From Candidatus Saccharimonadota bacterium (GTDB taxonomy: Bacteria > Patescibacteriota > Saccharimonadia > Saccharimonadales > Saccharimonadaceae), in contig JAFWHT010000006.1 of NCBI GenBank assembly GCA_017511965.1, positions 1 to 32,234 on the forward strand: a DNA stretch of 32,234 nucleotides, written 5' to 3'. The notes below the pieces were generated by a model. It was not told where the DNA came from, ran no database searches, and saw only the letters and a program-made list of their open reading frames with translations. Below are positions 16,543 through 24,854 of the stretch, piece after piece. The stretch's first letter is position 1. Each line of letters starts with the position of its first letter. A program made the translations under genes and the position numbers.

Positions 16543-17951
16543 AATTTTTACCGACGATTGGAATTGAATGTCACGTACAGCTTGCGACGAAAACGAAATT
16601 GTTTTCGGAAGTTGATAATGACGCGCGTGGAAAAGAACCGAACGCATGTGTTTCGCCGGTCTGTTTTGCGTTGCCAGGAATGTTGCCGAGACTTAATGGC
16701 GAGGCGGTAAGGCTAGCGATTTTGGCTGGGCGAGCGATGAACTGCGAAATTAATCCGGTTTCGAGATTTGATCGGAAACATTATTTCTATCCAGATTCGC
16801 CGAAAGGCTACCAGATTACCCAGTTTTATCAGCCAATTATTGGCGAAGGGTATGTTTTGCTCTCGAACGGGACGCGAATTCGAGTTGAGCATGCGCATCT
16901 TGAGGGAGATGCGGGCAAATTGACGCATTTTAATGATTATTCGTTGGTTGACTTGAACCGCGTTGACACGCCACTACTTGAAATTGTATCACAGCCGGAT
17001 ATTCACAGCGCGCGCGATGCGCACGATTATGCAAAAGAACTTTGGCGACTGATGACTTTTGCGGGAGTTTCTTTAGGAGATCTTTACAACGGAAATATGC
17101 GGTTTGATGTAAATATCTCTCTCGCACCAGAAGGTTCTTCTGAGCTTGGAACACGGGCGGAGATTAAGAATTTAAATTCATTTAGGAGTGTTTTTAGAGC
17201 AGTAGAGTATGAAATTAAGCGACAGACAAAAATTTTAGAGGCGGGCGAGAAGGTTGTTCAGGAAACGAGGGGATGGAGTGATGCAGAAGGGAAAACTTTG
17301 GCGCAGCGCTCAAAAGAAGAGGCAAAAGATTATCGCTATATGCCAGAGCCGGATTTACCACCACTTCGGCTGTCGGCCGAATTTATTGCAGAGGAATCGG
17401 CGAAATTACCGTTAATGCCGGCGGATTATCGAGAGAAGTTTAAAGACGTAATTTCGAATGATATTTTGGAAGTGTTGCTAGACTATAAAGAATTGATGGA
17501 AAAACTAGATGAAATTGATAATAAATATATCAAACCAATATCGAATCTATTCAGTTCGGTATTACTCGCGGAGGAAAAGTCGGCAGAGTATTTAAGTAGT
17601 TTACCGAGTGCGAAGGATTTGATGAAACTAGCAGAAATGAATGCATCAAAAGAGCTTAGCTCGACGGCGACAAAAGAAGTATTCTTAAGATTATTTGATC
17701 CGCAGATGAAAGGAAGGGGAACAGAGCAAATTGCGAAAGAATTGGGATTGATTCAGGAAAATGATTTGGGGGCTTTAGAGGCAATTGTGGATGTAGTGCT
17801 AAAGAAACCAGAGACTCAGAAAGCGCAAGCAGATTTTAAAGCAGGAGAAGAAAAAGTGATTGGATTTTTGGTTGGGCAGGTAATGAAAGAGTCGAAGGGT
17901 AAAGCGAATCCGTCGGCGGTACAGGAAATTTTGCGAAAGAAATTAGTCTAG
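16539..17951 (+). CDS. gatB: Aspartyl/glutamyl-tRNA amidotransferase subunit B
   Basis: 470 aa, normal length. GatB binds the misacylated tRNA and performs the ATP-dependent kinase and transamidation step. It begins IGIECHVQLATKTKLFSE, then has FDRKHYFYPDSPKGYQITQFYQPI, RVEHAHLEGDAGKL, VDLNRVDTPLLEIVSQPDI and DVNISLAPEGSSELGTRAEIKNLNSFRSV, all core GatB signatures. The C-terminal YqeY-like tail ends with GFLVGQVMKESKGKANP. It starts with ATGA overlapping the preceding small gene and overlaps the convergent glycosyltransferase gene by 9 bp at its 3' end. No GlnRS or AsnRS is in the window, so which amide tRNA it makes is open. Confidence 0.97.
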   Translation: MKFLPTIGIECHVQLATKTKLFSEVDNDARGKEPNACVSPVCFALPGMLPRLNGEAVRLAILAGRAMNCEINPVSRFDRKHYFYPDSPKGYQITQFYQPIIGEGYVLLSNGTRIRVEHAHLEGDAGKLTHFNDYSLVDLNRVDTPLLEIVSQPDIHSARDAHDYAKELWRLMTFAGVSLGDLYNGNMRFDVNISLAPEGSSELGTRAEIKNLNSFRSVFRAVEYEIKRQTKILEAGEKVVQETRGWSDAEGKTLAQRSKEEAKDYRYMPEPDLPPLRLSAEFIAEESAKLPLMPADYREKFKDVISNDILEVLLDYKELMEKLDEIDNKYIKPISNLFSSVLLAEEKSAEYLSSLPSAKDLMKLAEMNASKELSSTATKEVFLRLFDPQMKGRGTEQIAKELGLIQENDLGALEAIVDVVLKKPETQKAQADFKAGEEKVIGFLVGQVMKESKGKANPSAVQEILRKKLV

Positions 17952-19427
17952 AGCTTCGAGTTTTAGAGCGGTAAAATGTTCTGTTTTGATGGAGGCGGTG
18001 ACGGAAAAATCGCTGACTGGGAGTGAGTCGGGATTTTCGGTGATATACCAGAAAGTTGGATTTTCGGCGAGAAAATCATCGAGAGTTTGATAGACGCCAG
18101 ATTCAAGACGCGGGAGATGATCTACGTAATACTTCATCGGCTCTTCGGCACCCCAACCGTTTGTAAAAGTTGAATCTATCGTCCCGAAAACGGGAGTGGC
18201 TTTGGTTGAATAGATATTAGCGCTAAAAAATACCCAGATGTCGCTAGCGAGAATGGGTGCAGAGTCGGCAGAATGCTGAACTAGGCTGACGATATTTTGG
18301 ACATAAGATTCTGGTTCGCGGGTTAGAACTTTTGAAATGCTAAAACAGAGACTTGAGACGATAATTAAGATGGATGCGATAATTAAAGCGCGTAAGTTTT
18401 TGCCGATTTTAGAGATAATTATAACAAGGCTAACACCGAGCAAAGACCAAATTAAGATACTGGATGGGACGAGATAGCGATCAACAAACATTGGTTTGTA
18501 GATAATTGAAACGAGAATTAAAAAGAGTGGCGGAAGAGCGACTAAAATGCCAAGAAATGTAAAAGATTTTCGAGCGTTTTTTTCGGTTTTTTGATAGGCT
18601 TTTTTGATGATGAAAAAGTAAGTAGCAAGAAAGAGGAAGAAAAGCAGAAGTAAAAATCCGGTGACGTTTTTTGCTTCGGTGAAAATGAAAACGCTGGAAA
18701 GAAAACTAAGTGGCGTAACGGCTGTAACTTCTGGAATCCAAAAGCCGCCGGAGATGGCATTCATTTGTGAAAGAAGTGAGGGCACCCAGGGCAAAAAAAG
18801 CAAAATTGCGCCAAGATAAACTGGGATAATGGGAGATTTAAAAACGGGGAGTTTTAAGACGAAAACTAGATAGAAAAGCTGGGCAAGCCAGACAAGAAAA
18901 GTAAAATAATGAGTATACATACCGAGCGCAACGAAAAAAGCGTAGAGAATCCAATAGATTTTTTGTTTTTTCTCGATGGCAAGAGTGAGGAGAAAAGTAG
19001 CACTAAGGACGATGGTTAAAATTACCATGTACATTCGCATTTCCATGCCATAACGAATTAAAAACGGCGAGAGGGCGGAAAGAAGAGTTGCAAAAGCGGC
19101 TGGTTTTTGACCGAACCAATGTTTAAGAAGGAAAAATAATAAGACAAGCGAGACAGCACCGAAGAAAACAGACATGAGGCGAAGAGCGATTAGCCCGTCG
19201 CCAAAGATGAGTGACCAGATTTTTAGGAGGAAATAATAAAACGGTGGGTGGACATCGAGAGAAGTTAGATGCCAAATTTCGCCGAAATTACCTTTGATAA
19301 GATAGGCGCTGTAACCTTCGTCGAACCAAATTGGGTAAGAGATGTTGACTAAAACTAAAATTAGAAATAAGACGATAGCAACAATTAGCGCAAAATATGG
19401 TAAAAATCGGACGATTTTAGATTTCAT
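17943..19427 (-). CDS. Polytopic membrane glycosyltransferase (PMT/ArnT-like, GT-C fold)
   Basis: 494 aa with about 10-11 hydrophobic segments. The first extracellular loop after TM1 has YPIWFDEGYSAYLI (DE at 36-37) and LTSLDVHPPFYYFLLKIWSLIFG. The acidic pair and DxHPP are hallmarks of GT-C enzymes of the PMT_2/DUF2029 type, which transfer sugars from polyprenyl-phosphate donors. RYGMEMRMYMVIL and GMYTHYFTFLVWLAQLFYL also fit this group. The C-terminal 110 residues form a soluble, probably external domain. The acceptor may be a protein or a glycan and cannot be told from sequence. It is divergent from fusA, and its tail overlaps gatB. Confidence 0.8.
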   Translation of the reverse strand: MKSKIVRFLPYFALIVAIVLFLILVLVNISYPIWFDEGYSAYLIKGNFGEIWHLTSLDVHPPFYYFLLKIWSLIFGDGLIALRLMSVFFGAVSLVLLFFLLKHWFGQKPAAFATLLSALSPFLIRYGMEMRMYMVILTIVLSATFLLTLAIEKKQKIYWILYAFFVALGMYTHYFTFLVWLAQLFYLVFVLKLPVFKSPIIPVYLGAILLFLPWVPSLLSQMNAISGGFWIPEVTAVTPLSFLSSVFIFTEAKNVTGFLLLLFFLFLATYFFIIKKAYQKTEKNARKSFTFLGILVALPPLFLILVSIIYKPMFVDRYLVPSSILIWSLLGVSLVIIISKIGKNLRALIIASILIIVSSLCFSISKVLTREPESYVQNIVSLVQHSADSAPILASDIWVFFSANIYSTKATPVFGTIDSTFTNGWGAEEPMKYYVDHLPRLESGVYQTLDDFLAENPTFWYITENPDSLPVSDFSVTASIKTEHFTALKLEALD

Positions 19428-19434
19428 ATATACT

Positions 19435-19440
19435 ATTATA
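19435..19440 (-). promoter_or_regulatory. -10 element of the glycosyltransferase gene (TATAAT)
   Basis: On the minus strand TATAAT ends 7 nt before ATG 19427, with no Shine-Dalgarno site. It is back to back with the fusA promoter. Confidence 0.6.
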
Positions 19441-19448
19441 CAAAAATA

Positions 19449-19457
19449 TGGTAAAAT
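19449..19457 (+). promoter_or_regulatory. Extended -10 of fusA (TGGTAAAAT) with a leader and SD
   Basis: TGG-TAAAAT is followed by a leader of roughly 36 nt that ends in AAGGAG (19491-19496) before ATG 19500. fusA therefore uses ordinary Shine-Dalgarno initiation, unlike most genes here. Confidence 0.55.
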
Positions 19458-19499
19458 TAGACAAGGTTTTATTTTTTAATAATTAAATTTAAGGAGTAT

Positions 19500-21596
19500 A
19501 TGGCTGAAGTCAAAGATTTGGCGAATTTGCGAAATATCGGGATTATTGCGCATATTGACGCTGGTAAAACTACAACCTCGGAGGCGATTCTTTATCGTAC
19601 GGGGCTAAAACATAAAATTGATCTAGTTAAGGGCGGCACAGGTGGTGCTGAAACTGACTGGATGGAACAAGAAAAAGAGCGAGGAATTACAATTACGTCA
19701 GCGGCGGTGACGGTTTATTGGAAAAACCATCAAATTAACATTATCGACACACCGGGGCATATTGATTTTACGGCGGAGGTTGAGCGATCACTTCGCGTGC
19801 TTGATGGCGCAGTTGTAGTTTTTGACGGCAAAATGGGGGTAGAGGCGCAGTCGGAGACGGTTTGGCGCCAGGCAACAAAATACGGCGTGCCAAGAATTTG
19901 TTTTGTGAATAAAATTAACCAGATTGGTGGTGATTTTTACAAGTCACTTGATTCGATTCATAAGAGACTATCTAAAAACGCAGTAGCAATTCATTTGCCG
20001 ATTGGGTTTGAGAAAGATATTTGCGGGGTAGTCGATTTGATCGATATGAAGGCCTATACCTACAAAGATTATGCCGATAAGGAATTAACCGTTGGTGAGA
20101 TTCCGGCAGATATGGTTGAGAAGGCGAAAAATGCGCGCTCGATGCTTGTAGAAGAGGCGGTCCAAGCGGACGAAACTTTGATGGAGAAATTCTTTAACGA
20201 AGGTGAAGAGGCAATTACGATTGATGAGTTAAAATCGGCGCTTCGAAAACGTGTGCTGGATGGTGATTTTTATCTCGTAACTGGGGGTGATGGACGCGGG
20301 GTAATCGTTGAGAAGGTGCTTGATCTTATGACGGACTATTTGCCGTCGCCACTTGATCGTGACCAAGGTCAAACGGTTGGGACCGATCCAAAGACCGGTG
20401 ATCAAATTATTCGAAAAGCAAACGATTCTGAGCCTTTGACAGCGCTCGCGTTTAAGATTGCGACCGACCCGTTTGTTGGGAAGTTAATCTTTATCCGAGT
20501 TTATGCTGGTAAATTAAAGTCGGGCGATACGGTACTTAACGCATCGACCGGTGACAAGGAAAGAATTGGTCGCCTAGTACGAATGCATGCGAATGACCGA
20601 AAAGATATCAACGAAATCGGCGCGGGTGATATTGCGGCGGTAGTTGGCTTAAAGAACTGTACGACTGGTACTACACTTTGTGCGCCAAACGCGCCGATTT
20701 TGTTAGAGTCGATTGAATTCCCGGATCCACCAGTATCAATTGCGGTTGAGCCAAAAACGAAGGCCGACCAAGAAAAAATGGGCTTAGGTTTGTCTAAATT
20801 GGCCGAAGAAGACCCGACTTTTAGGGTTCATACTGATGAAGAAACTGGACAGACGATTATCTCTGGTATGGGTGAGCTTCACCTTGAGATTATTATTGAC
20901 CGTTTGAAGAGAGAGCATAACGTTGAGGCGAACACTGGTGCTCCACAAGTTGCGTATCGCGAAACAATTCGTGGAACGGCGGAAGCGCAAGGTAAGCACA
21001 TCAAGCAGTCTGGTGGTCGTGGTCAGTATGGTGACGTTTGGATTAAGTTTGAGCCGAACGAACCAGGCAAGGGCTTTGAATTTATCGACCAGATTAAAGG
21101 TGGTGTGGTTCCACAAGAATATAGAAAGCCGGTTCAAAAAGGTGTCGAGGATACGCTTGCGGGTGGTGTTATTGCTGGGTACCCAGTTGTTGATATTAAG
21201 GCAACGCTTTATGATGGTAGCTACCACGATGTCGACTCGTCTGAGCTCGCCTTCACCTTGGCTGGTAGCCTCGCAACGCGCGAAGGTATCAAGAAAGCAA
21301 ACCCGGTTTTGCTCGAGCCAGTGATGAAGCTTGAGATTACGACACCAGAAGAATTTATGGGTGATGTAATTGGTGATATCAACTCTCGCCGAGGCCGTAT
21401 TGACGAGATGGAAGATTTGAATGGTGGGGCGAAACTAATTAAGGCGTTTTGTCCTTTGGGGAATCTCTTTGGTTATACTTCAGATCTTCGTGGCATGACT
21501 CAAGGTCGCGCGGCTTCTTCGATGGAACTTTATGCTTACGAGGAAGTACCGCCGAATGTAGCGCAAGAAATCATTGAAAAACGCAACGCGAAATAA
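19500..21596 (+). CDS. fusA: Elongation factor G
   Basis: 698 aa, full length. EF-G drives ribosomal translocation and, with RRF, recycling. G1 is [10 protein letters not shown] (17-26), switch I is RGITITSAA, and G3 is DTPGHIDFT. Domains II-V are complete and end in [28 protein letters not shown]. The G4 motif is unusual: [10 protein letters not shown], so the NKxD aspartate that reads the guanine base is Asn140 (AAC at 19917-19919). Codons are biased towards GGT and CGT, as expected for high expression. It has a Shine-Dalgarno leader and is followed by a strong terminator. In the classical str operon it is followed by tuf; here thyX and another gene lie between. Confidence 0.98.
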   Translation: MAEVKDLANLRNIGIIAHIDAGKTTTSEAILYRTGLKHKIDLVKGGTGGAETDWMEQEKERGITITSAAVTVYWKNHQINIIDTPGHIDFTAEVERSLRVLDGAVVVFDGKMGVEAQSETVWRQATKYGVPRICFVNKINQIGGDFYKSLDSIHKRLSKNAVAIHLPIGFEKDICGVVDLIDMKAYTYKDYADKELTVGEIPADMVEKAKNARSMLVEEAVQADETLMEKFFNEGEEAITIDELKSALRKRVLDGDFYLVTGGDGRGVIVEKVLDLMTDYLPSPLDRDQGQTVGTDPKTGDQIIRKANDSEPLTALAFKIATDPFVGKLIFIRVYAGKLKSGDTVLNASTGDKERIGRLVRMHANDRKDINEIGAGDIAAVVGLKNCTTGTTLCAPNAPILLESIEFPDPPVSIAVEPKTKADQEKMGLGLSKLAEEDPTFRVHTDEETGQTIISGMGELHLEIIIDRLKREHNVEANTGAPQVAYRETIRGTAEAQGKHIKQSGGRGQYGDVWIKFEPNEPGKGFEFIDQIKGGVVPQEYRKPVQKGVEDTLAGGVIAGYPVVDIKATLYDGSYHDVDSSELAFTLAGSLATREGIKKANPVLLEPVMKLEITTPEEFMGDVIGDINSRRGRIDEMEDLNGGAKLIKAFCPLGNLFGYTSDLRGMTQGRAASSMELYAYEEVPPNVAQEIIEKRNAK

Positions 21597-21610
21597 CCAA
21601 ATCTAAAAGC

Positions 21611-21640
21611 AAAATAGCTCCTTGAAACAGGAGCTATTTT
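21611..21640 (+). terminator. fusA terminator
   Basis: A perfect 12-bp inverted repeat (21611-21622 with 21629-21640, 6-nt loop) has GC-rich AGCTCCT/AGGAGCT at its centre and an A-tract and a T-tract at its ends, so it can act in both directions. A TATAAT for thyX begins 5 nt after it. Confidence 0.9.
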
Positions 21641-21644
21641 GTTA

Positions 21645-21650
21645 TATAAT
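21645..21650 (+). promoter_or_regulatory. thyX -10 element (TATAAT)
   Basis: TATAAT lies just after the fusA terminator. The predicted start near 21657 coincides with the first base of the hairpin at 21658-21673. Confidence 0.5.
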
Positions 21651-21657
21651 ACGAGTA

Positions 21658-21678
21658 AGCGGTGGTTACCGCTTTTTT
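21658..21678 (+). promoter_or_regulatory. Hairpin plus U-tract in the thyX leader
   Basis: AGCGGT-GGTT-ACCGCT is followed by a run of T (21673-21678). It looks like an intrinsic terminator, but it starts at about the predicted 5' end of the thyX mRNA. It may be a second fusA terminator, an attenuator, or a 5' protective stem-loop. Confidence 0.6.
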
Positions 21679-21711
21679 GCACATTAACATCGCACGAATC
21701 AGGAGGTGAAA

Positions 21712-22917
21712 ATGAAGACGACAATCTTAGGCTCCACCAAGCCGGGTTATCAACTAACCACAGATGAAGCCCTGCAGTTTGCTGGCCACGAGGCTGGTAT
21801 TTGCTACATGCCGGACACACTGGAAGATATTTTCAATGAGCCGGAAAGTAAAACTGCCAGTCGCGTCAAGATGACCCTGGAAAACTACCATCATAGCGTG
21901 TTTGGCCACCCGTTTTTCAACTTCAGTTTTGAGGGGATTCCGAAGATTTTGGCCATGATTTTAAACAACGAAAAGGTCTATACGACCTCAGAAAAGTCTG
22001 CTCGCTACACCAAGATGCAGACTTCCGGCAGAGAACAGCAGTTGTATGAAAAATGGCTAGCTTTCTTTTACGGGCGCATCAACTGTATCTATCCTCACAT
22101 CCCCCTTGGGGAAGCCAATAAGCTGGCGCAGGAGAACGCACGCTATCTCATCTCTGTTTTTACACCGGCTACCACCATGGGATACACGGTCAGCCTACAA
22201 CAGATCAATTATATCTTGGGTTGGATGAAAGATGAGATTGATCGTCCCACGGACGACAAGTTTTTCATCAAACTCAAACCGGTTCTCCAGGAGTTTTATG
22301 ACCAAGTCTATCCGTTGGTGGGAGTGAAAGGACTGCGCGATAACAAGGGTCGCAAACTTTCGCTCTTTGCTGCCCCTGGCCATTGGCGTGAAGATGAATT
22401 TGGCGAAACTTATTGTGTCAACACAGAGGGTAGTTTTGCCTATCTGGCTCAAGCTCAACGCCATCGGACCATCAAGTATGAAATCTGCTATATCCCGGAG
22501 TCTGATTTTGACTCCAACCCCAGAGTCTATACTCCACGCTGTCTCGAACAAGAGATCCGAGCCGATACCGAGTGGCGGGAGGATATAATATCGCTCTATA
22601 ATGCTGGCGAATATCCTCAGGGTCTATTGCTGTCCATCAATGAGCGCGGCACGGTGGAAGACTTTATCATGAAATGTAAAGAGCGTCTTTGCGGCCACGC
22701 CCAGTTGGAGACCTGTCTCGTTACAAGGGACACCCTGGAGCTTTATTACGAAGAGGTAAGCTATGGCATGTCTGGTGTTAGAGACTACTTGGGTAAATTC
22801 GTTGAGTACGATGAACTTAATTATGCTTGCGCCCGTGCGCGTTGCGATTTCCCGAATTTTACCTGCACTCAGCCCTGTCGCTTTGGCCCCGAGCGATGCT
22901 TCACTAGACTCGTGTAA
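21712..22917 (+). CDS. thyX: ThyX-like FAD-dependent thymidylate synthase (long form)
   Basis: 401 aa, about twice the usual 220-250. ThyX makes dTMP from dUMP using FAD, NADPH and methylene-THF. Two halves each resemble the fold. The first has HHSVFGHPFFNFSFEG (60-75), SEKSARYTKM (93-102) and ENARYLISVFTPATTMGYTVSLQ. The second has AQAQRHRTIKYEICY (246-260) and CKERLCGHAQLE. The usual contiguous RHRx7S signature is divided: RHR sits in the second half and the SxxSxR part in the first. ATG 21712 has a perfect AGGAGGTGA (21701-21709), so GTG 21706 inside that site is rejected. Codons end in C or G far more than in neighbours, which suggests recent transfer. It sits between fusA and tuf. The Cys-rich tail is unexplained. 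Confidence 0.7.
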   Translation: MKTTILGSTKPGYQLTTDEALQFAGHEAGICYMPDTLEDIFNEPESKTASRVKMTLENYHHSVFGHPFFNFSFEGIPKILAMILNNEKVYTTSEKSARYTKMQTSGREQQLYEKWLAFFYGRINCIYPHIPLGEANKLAQENARYLISVFTPATTMGYTVSLQQINYILGWMKDEIDRPTDDKFFIKLKPVLQEFYDQVYPLVGVKGLRDNKGRKLSLFAAPGHWREDEFGETYCVNTEGSFAYLAQAQRHRTIKYEICYIPESDFDSNPRVYTPRCLEQEIRADTEWREDIISLYNAGEYPQGLLLSINERGTVEDFIMKCKERLCGHAQLETCLVTRDTLELYYEEVSYGMSGVRDYLGKFVEYDELNYACARARCDFPNFTCTQPCRFGPERCFTRLV

Positions 22918-22920
22918 TTA

Positions 22921-22945
22921 AATCCCCCCGAAAGGGGGGATTTTT
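22921..22945 (+). terminator. thyX terminator
   Basis: AATCCCCCC and GGGGGGATT pair around a GAAA tetraloop (22930-22933), followed by a T-run. It starts 4 nt after the thyX stop and is a strong intrinsic terminator. Confidence 0.95.
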
Positions 22946-22954
22946 CATGAAAAG

Positions 22955-22975
22955 AGCCCCGCTAAAAGCGGGGCT
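22955..22975 (-). terminator. Terminator facing the minus-strand gene
   Basis: AGCCCCGCT and AGCGGGGCT form a 9-bp stem with a 3-nt loop. On the minus strand it is followed by CTTTTC, so it probably ends the 23002-23418 transcript, back to back with the thyX terminator. Confidence 0.75.
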
Positions 22976-23001
22976 TATGGTTGGAGGCGTCATTCGGCGC
23001 C

Positions 23002-23418
23002 TTAAGATAAGGGTGAGTGGTTAAGTTTCCAGACTTCATCCATCCGGCGGTAGTTTTGTTCGTTCATTTCTTCCCAGCTAATGCCTTTGTACTCGGAAAG
23101 CCAAATTAGGCGGTCCTCCCATTTTTCCTTTCCTTGCGGGCGGTATATACTAGGTGTAAATAATCCGCTTTCGTTGATGCAGAGAACTTCCATTTCCTGA
23201 CCTCTGGACGGGTAGTTCTTTAGCCAGACACTATAATCATTAAACCGGCTACAACCTACTCTCAACTTTTTATCGCCCACGTTGCCATTTCTAAGAATCC
23301 TTTTAATATCTTCACAATACCTAAACGGGGGAAGATTACGCGGATCTGCAGTATCTAGGTGTCTCGTTTCTTCTTTCGGCTTTTCTCTTTTAAAGATACC
23401 AGCAATAATAGACGACAT
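23002..23418 (-). CDS. Protein of unknown function, 138 aa
   Basis: I do not recognise a family. The protein is soluble, with no signal peptide or membrane helix. It has a basic N-terminus (IFKREKPKEETRHLD), a cysteine-containing middle (RVGCSRFNDYSVWLKNYPS, VLCINESGLFTPSIYRP) and a Trp- and acidic-rich C-terminus (KWEDRLIWLSEYKGISWEEMNEQNYRRMDEVWKL). The start at ATG 23418 is set by a perfect TCACCTCC complement (GGAGGTGA, 23431-23424). A GTG at 23427 falls inside that site and is rejected. It has its own promoter and terminator and lies between thyX and tuf on the opposite strand. Like thyX it has a strong Shine-Dalgarno site, and it may have arrived with thyX. Confidence 0.7.
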   Translation of the reverse strand: MSSIIAGIFKREKPKEETRHLDTADPRNLPPFRYCEDIKRILRNGNVGDKKLRVGCSRFNDYSVWLKNYPSRGQEMEVLCINESGLFTPSIYRPQGKEKWEDRLIWLSEYKGISWEEMNEQNYRRMDEVWKLNHSPLS

Positions 23419-23457
23419 ATTCGTCACCTCCTTTACAAGAACTCACCCTCTACTATT

Positions 23458-23466
23458 ATTATAACA
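23458..23466 (-). promoter_or_regulatory. Extended -10 (TGTTATAAT) of the 138-aa protein gene
   Basis: On the minus strand TGT-TATAAT lies about 40 nt upstream of ATG 23418. It leaves a leader of roughly 33 nt with a perfect Shine-Dalgarno site. It is divergent from the tuf promoter. Confidence 0.65.
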
Positions 23467-23477
23467 TAAAAAACCTC

Positions 23478-23506
23478 TTTACAATTTGTAAAAAATAGTC
23501 TAAAAT
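23478..23506 (+). promoter_or_regulatory. tuf promoter (TTTACA-17-TAAAAT)
   Basis: TTTACA at 23478-23483 and TAAAAT at 23501-23506 are separated by exactly 17 nt. The predicted start is near 23513, giving a leader of about 60 nt. Confidence 0.65.
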
Positions 23507-23520
23507 AATAGAGTAGAGAT

Positions 23521-23548
23521 TTGGAGCTGGTTTTTATTAGTGCTCCAA
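23521..23548 (+). promoter_or_regulatory. Hairpin in the tuf leader
   Basis: TTGGAGC (23521-23527) and GCTCCAA (23542-23548) pair perfectly around a 14-nt loop, upstream of the AAGGAGA ribosome site (23564-23570). There is no U-tract, so it is not a terminator. It may stabilise or regulate the tuf mRNA. Confidence 0.6.
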
Positions 23549-23574
23549 ACATTAATAATATAAAAGGAGAAAGA

Positions 23575-24756
23575 ATGGCAAATTTTGACCGTTCCAAGCC
23601 ACATATCAATGTGGGTACTATGGGTCACGTCGACCATGGTAAAACTACTTTAACTGCTGCGATTACTAACGTTCTCGCGAAGAAACTTCCGTCTGAAGTT
23701 AACAAGGCGGTTGCTTACGATCAAATCGATAATGCTCCTGAAGAAAAAGCGCGTGGTATTACTATCGCGACTTCTCACCAAGAGTATGAATCGGATAAGC
23801 GTCACTACGCGCACGTTGATATGCCGGGTCACGCAGACTATATTAAAAACATGATTACCGGTGCGGCGCAGGTCGACGGGGCAATCCTCGTTGTTGCGGC
23901 GAACGATGGTGCTTTGCCACAAACCAAAGAGCACATCCTTCTCGCTCACCAAGTTAACGTGCCGAAGATTATCGTCTTCTTAAACAAGATGGACCTTGCG
24001 GATCCAGAAATGGTTGAACTCGTTGAGGAAGAAATCCGCGACATCTTAGAGAAGAATGGCTTCGATCGTGACTGCCCAATCATCAAGGGTTCGGCGACGA
24101 AGGCCTTAGAGGGTGATGCGGCAAACGAAGATGCAGTAATGGAACTCGTTAAGGCGATGGATGAATACTTTGAGATTCCAGAACACGATTTCAACAAACC
24201 GTTCCTAATGCCAATTGAGGACGTCTTCTCGATTAAAGGTCGTGGTACGGTTGCTACTGGTCGTATCGAACAAGGTACGATTCACGTTAACGACGAAGTT
24301 GAAATTGTTGGCCTCAAAGATACGCAAAAATCGGTTGTTACCGGTATTGAGGCGTTCCACAAGACTCTCGACCAAGGTCAAGCAGGCGATAACGCAGGGT
24401 TACTACTTCGTGGTATCGAGCGCGATCAAATCGAGCGTGGTCAAGTTATCGCGGCTCCTGGCACGATTACTCCACACACCGAATTTGAGGCTGAGGTTTA
24501 TATCCTTAAGAAAGAAGAAGGCGGACGCCACACTCCGTTCTCGAAGGGTTACAAGCCACAATTCTACTTCCGTACTACGGATGTTACTGGTGAAGTCGAA
24601 CTTCCGGCTGACAAAGAAATCGTGATGCCTGGCGACCAAGTTTCCTTCAAGGTTAAACTCTTGGCGCCAGTGGCGATGAACGACAACGACCGCTTTGCAA
24701 TTCGTGAAGGTGGTAAAACTGTCGGGTCTGGCGTTATCACCAAGGTTATTAAGTAA
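23575..24756 (+). CDS. tuf: Elongation factor Tu
   Basis: 393 aa, full length. EF-Tu delivers aminoacyl-tRNA to the ribosome. ATG 23575 ([25 protein letters not shown]) is chosen because of AAGGAGA just upstream and the normal EF-Tu N-terminus; an in-frame GTG at 23521 lies in the leader. G1 is GHVDHGKTT, switch I is [10 protein letters not shown]3 is DMPGHAD (Met for the usual Cys), and G4 is intact NKMD. Domains II and III are complete ([40 protein letters not shown]). Codon usage is biased, as in fusA. Strong promoter, leader hairpin and terminator make it a single-gene unit. Confidence 0.98.
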   Translation: MANFDRSKPHINVGTMGHVDHGKTTLTAAITNVLAKKLPSEVNKAVAYDQIDNAPEEKARGITIATSHQEYESDKRHYAHVDMPGHADYIKNMITGAAQVDGAILVVAANDGALPQTKEHILLAHQVNVPKIIVFLNKMDLADPEMVELVEEEIRDILEKNGFDRDCPIIKGSATKALEGDAANEDAVMELVKAMDEYFEIPEHDFNKPFLMPIEDVFSIKGRGTVATGRIEQGTIHVNDEVEIVGLKDTQKSVVTGIEAFHKTLDQGQAGDNAGLLLRGIERDQIERGQVIAAPGTITPHTEFEAEVYILKKEEGGRHTPFSKGYKPQFYFRTTDVTGEVELPADKEIVMPGDQVSFKVKLLAPVAMNDNDRFAIREGGKTVGSGVITKVIK

Positions 24757-24769
24757 TTAAGCCACACAT

Positions 24770-24803
24770 AAAAAAGACTCCCTATTTACAGGGAGTCTTT
24801 TTT
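24770..24803. terminator. tuf terminator, bidirectional
   Basis: A perfect 14-bp inverted repeat, AAAAAAGACTCCCT with its complement, surrounds a 6-nt loop. It has a GC-rich core and A/T-tracts on both sides. The next promoter begins 2 nt later. Confidence 0.95.
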
Positions 24804-24804
24804 A

Positions 24805-24813
24805 TGTTATAAT
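24805..24813 (+). promoter_or_regulatory. Extended -10 (TGTTATAAT) of the transglutaminase-like gene
   Basis: TGT-TATAAT directly follows the tuf terminator T-run. It leaves a leader of about 35 nt containing GAGAGGAGA (24838-24846) before ATG 24855. Confidence 0.65.
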
Positions 24814-24854
24814 AATAAAAACCCGCACCTTAACAATGAGAGGAGAATAATTCT

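Noticed and set aside
23521-23575. Extended tuf start at GTG 23521
   Set aside because: The added residues are the mRNA leader with its hairpin; a clear AAGGAGA precedes the standard [10 protein letters not shown] start.
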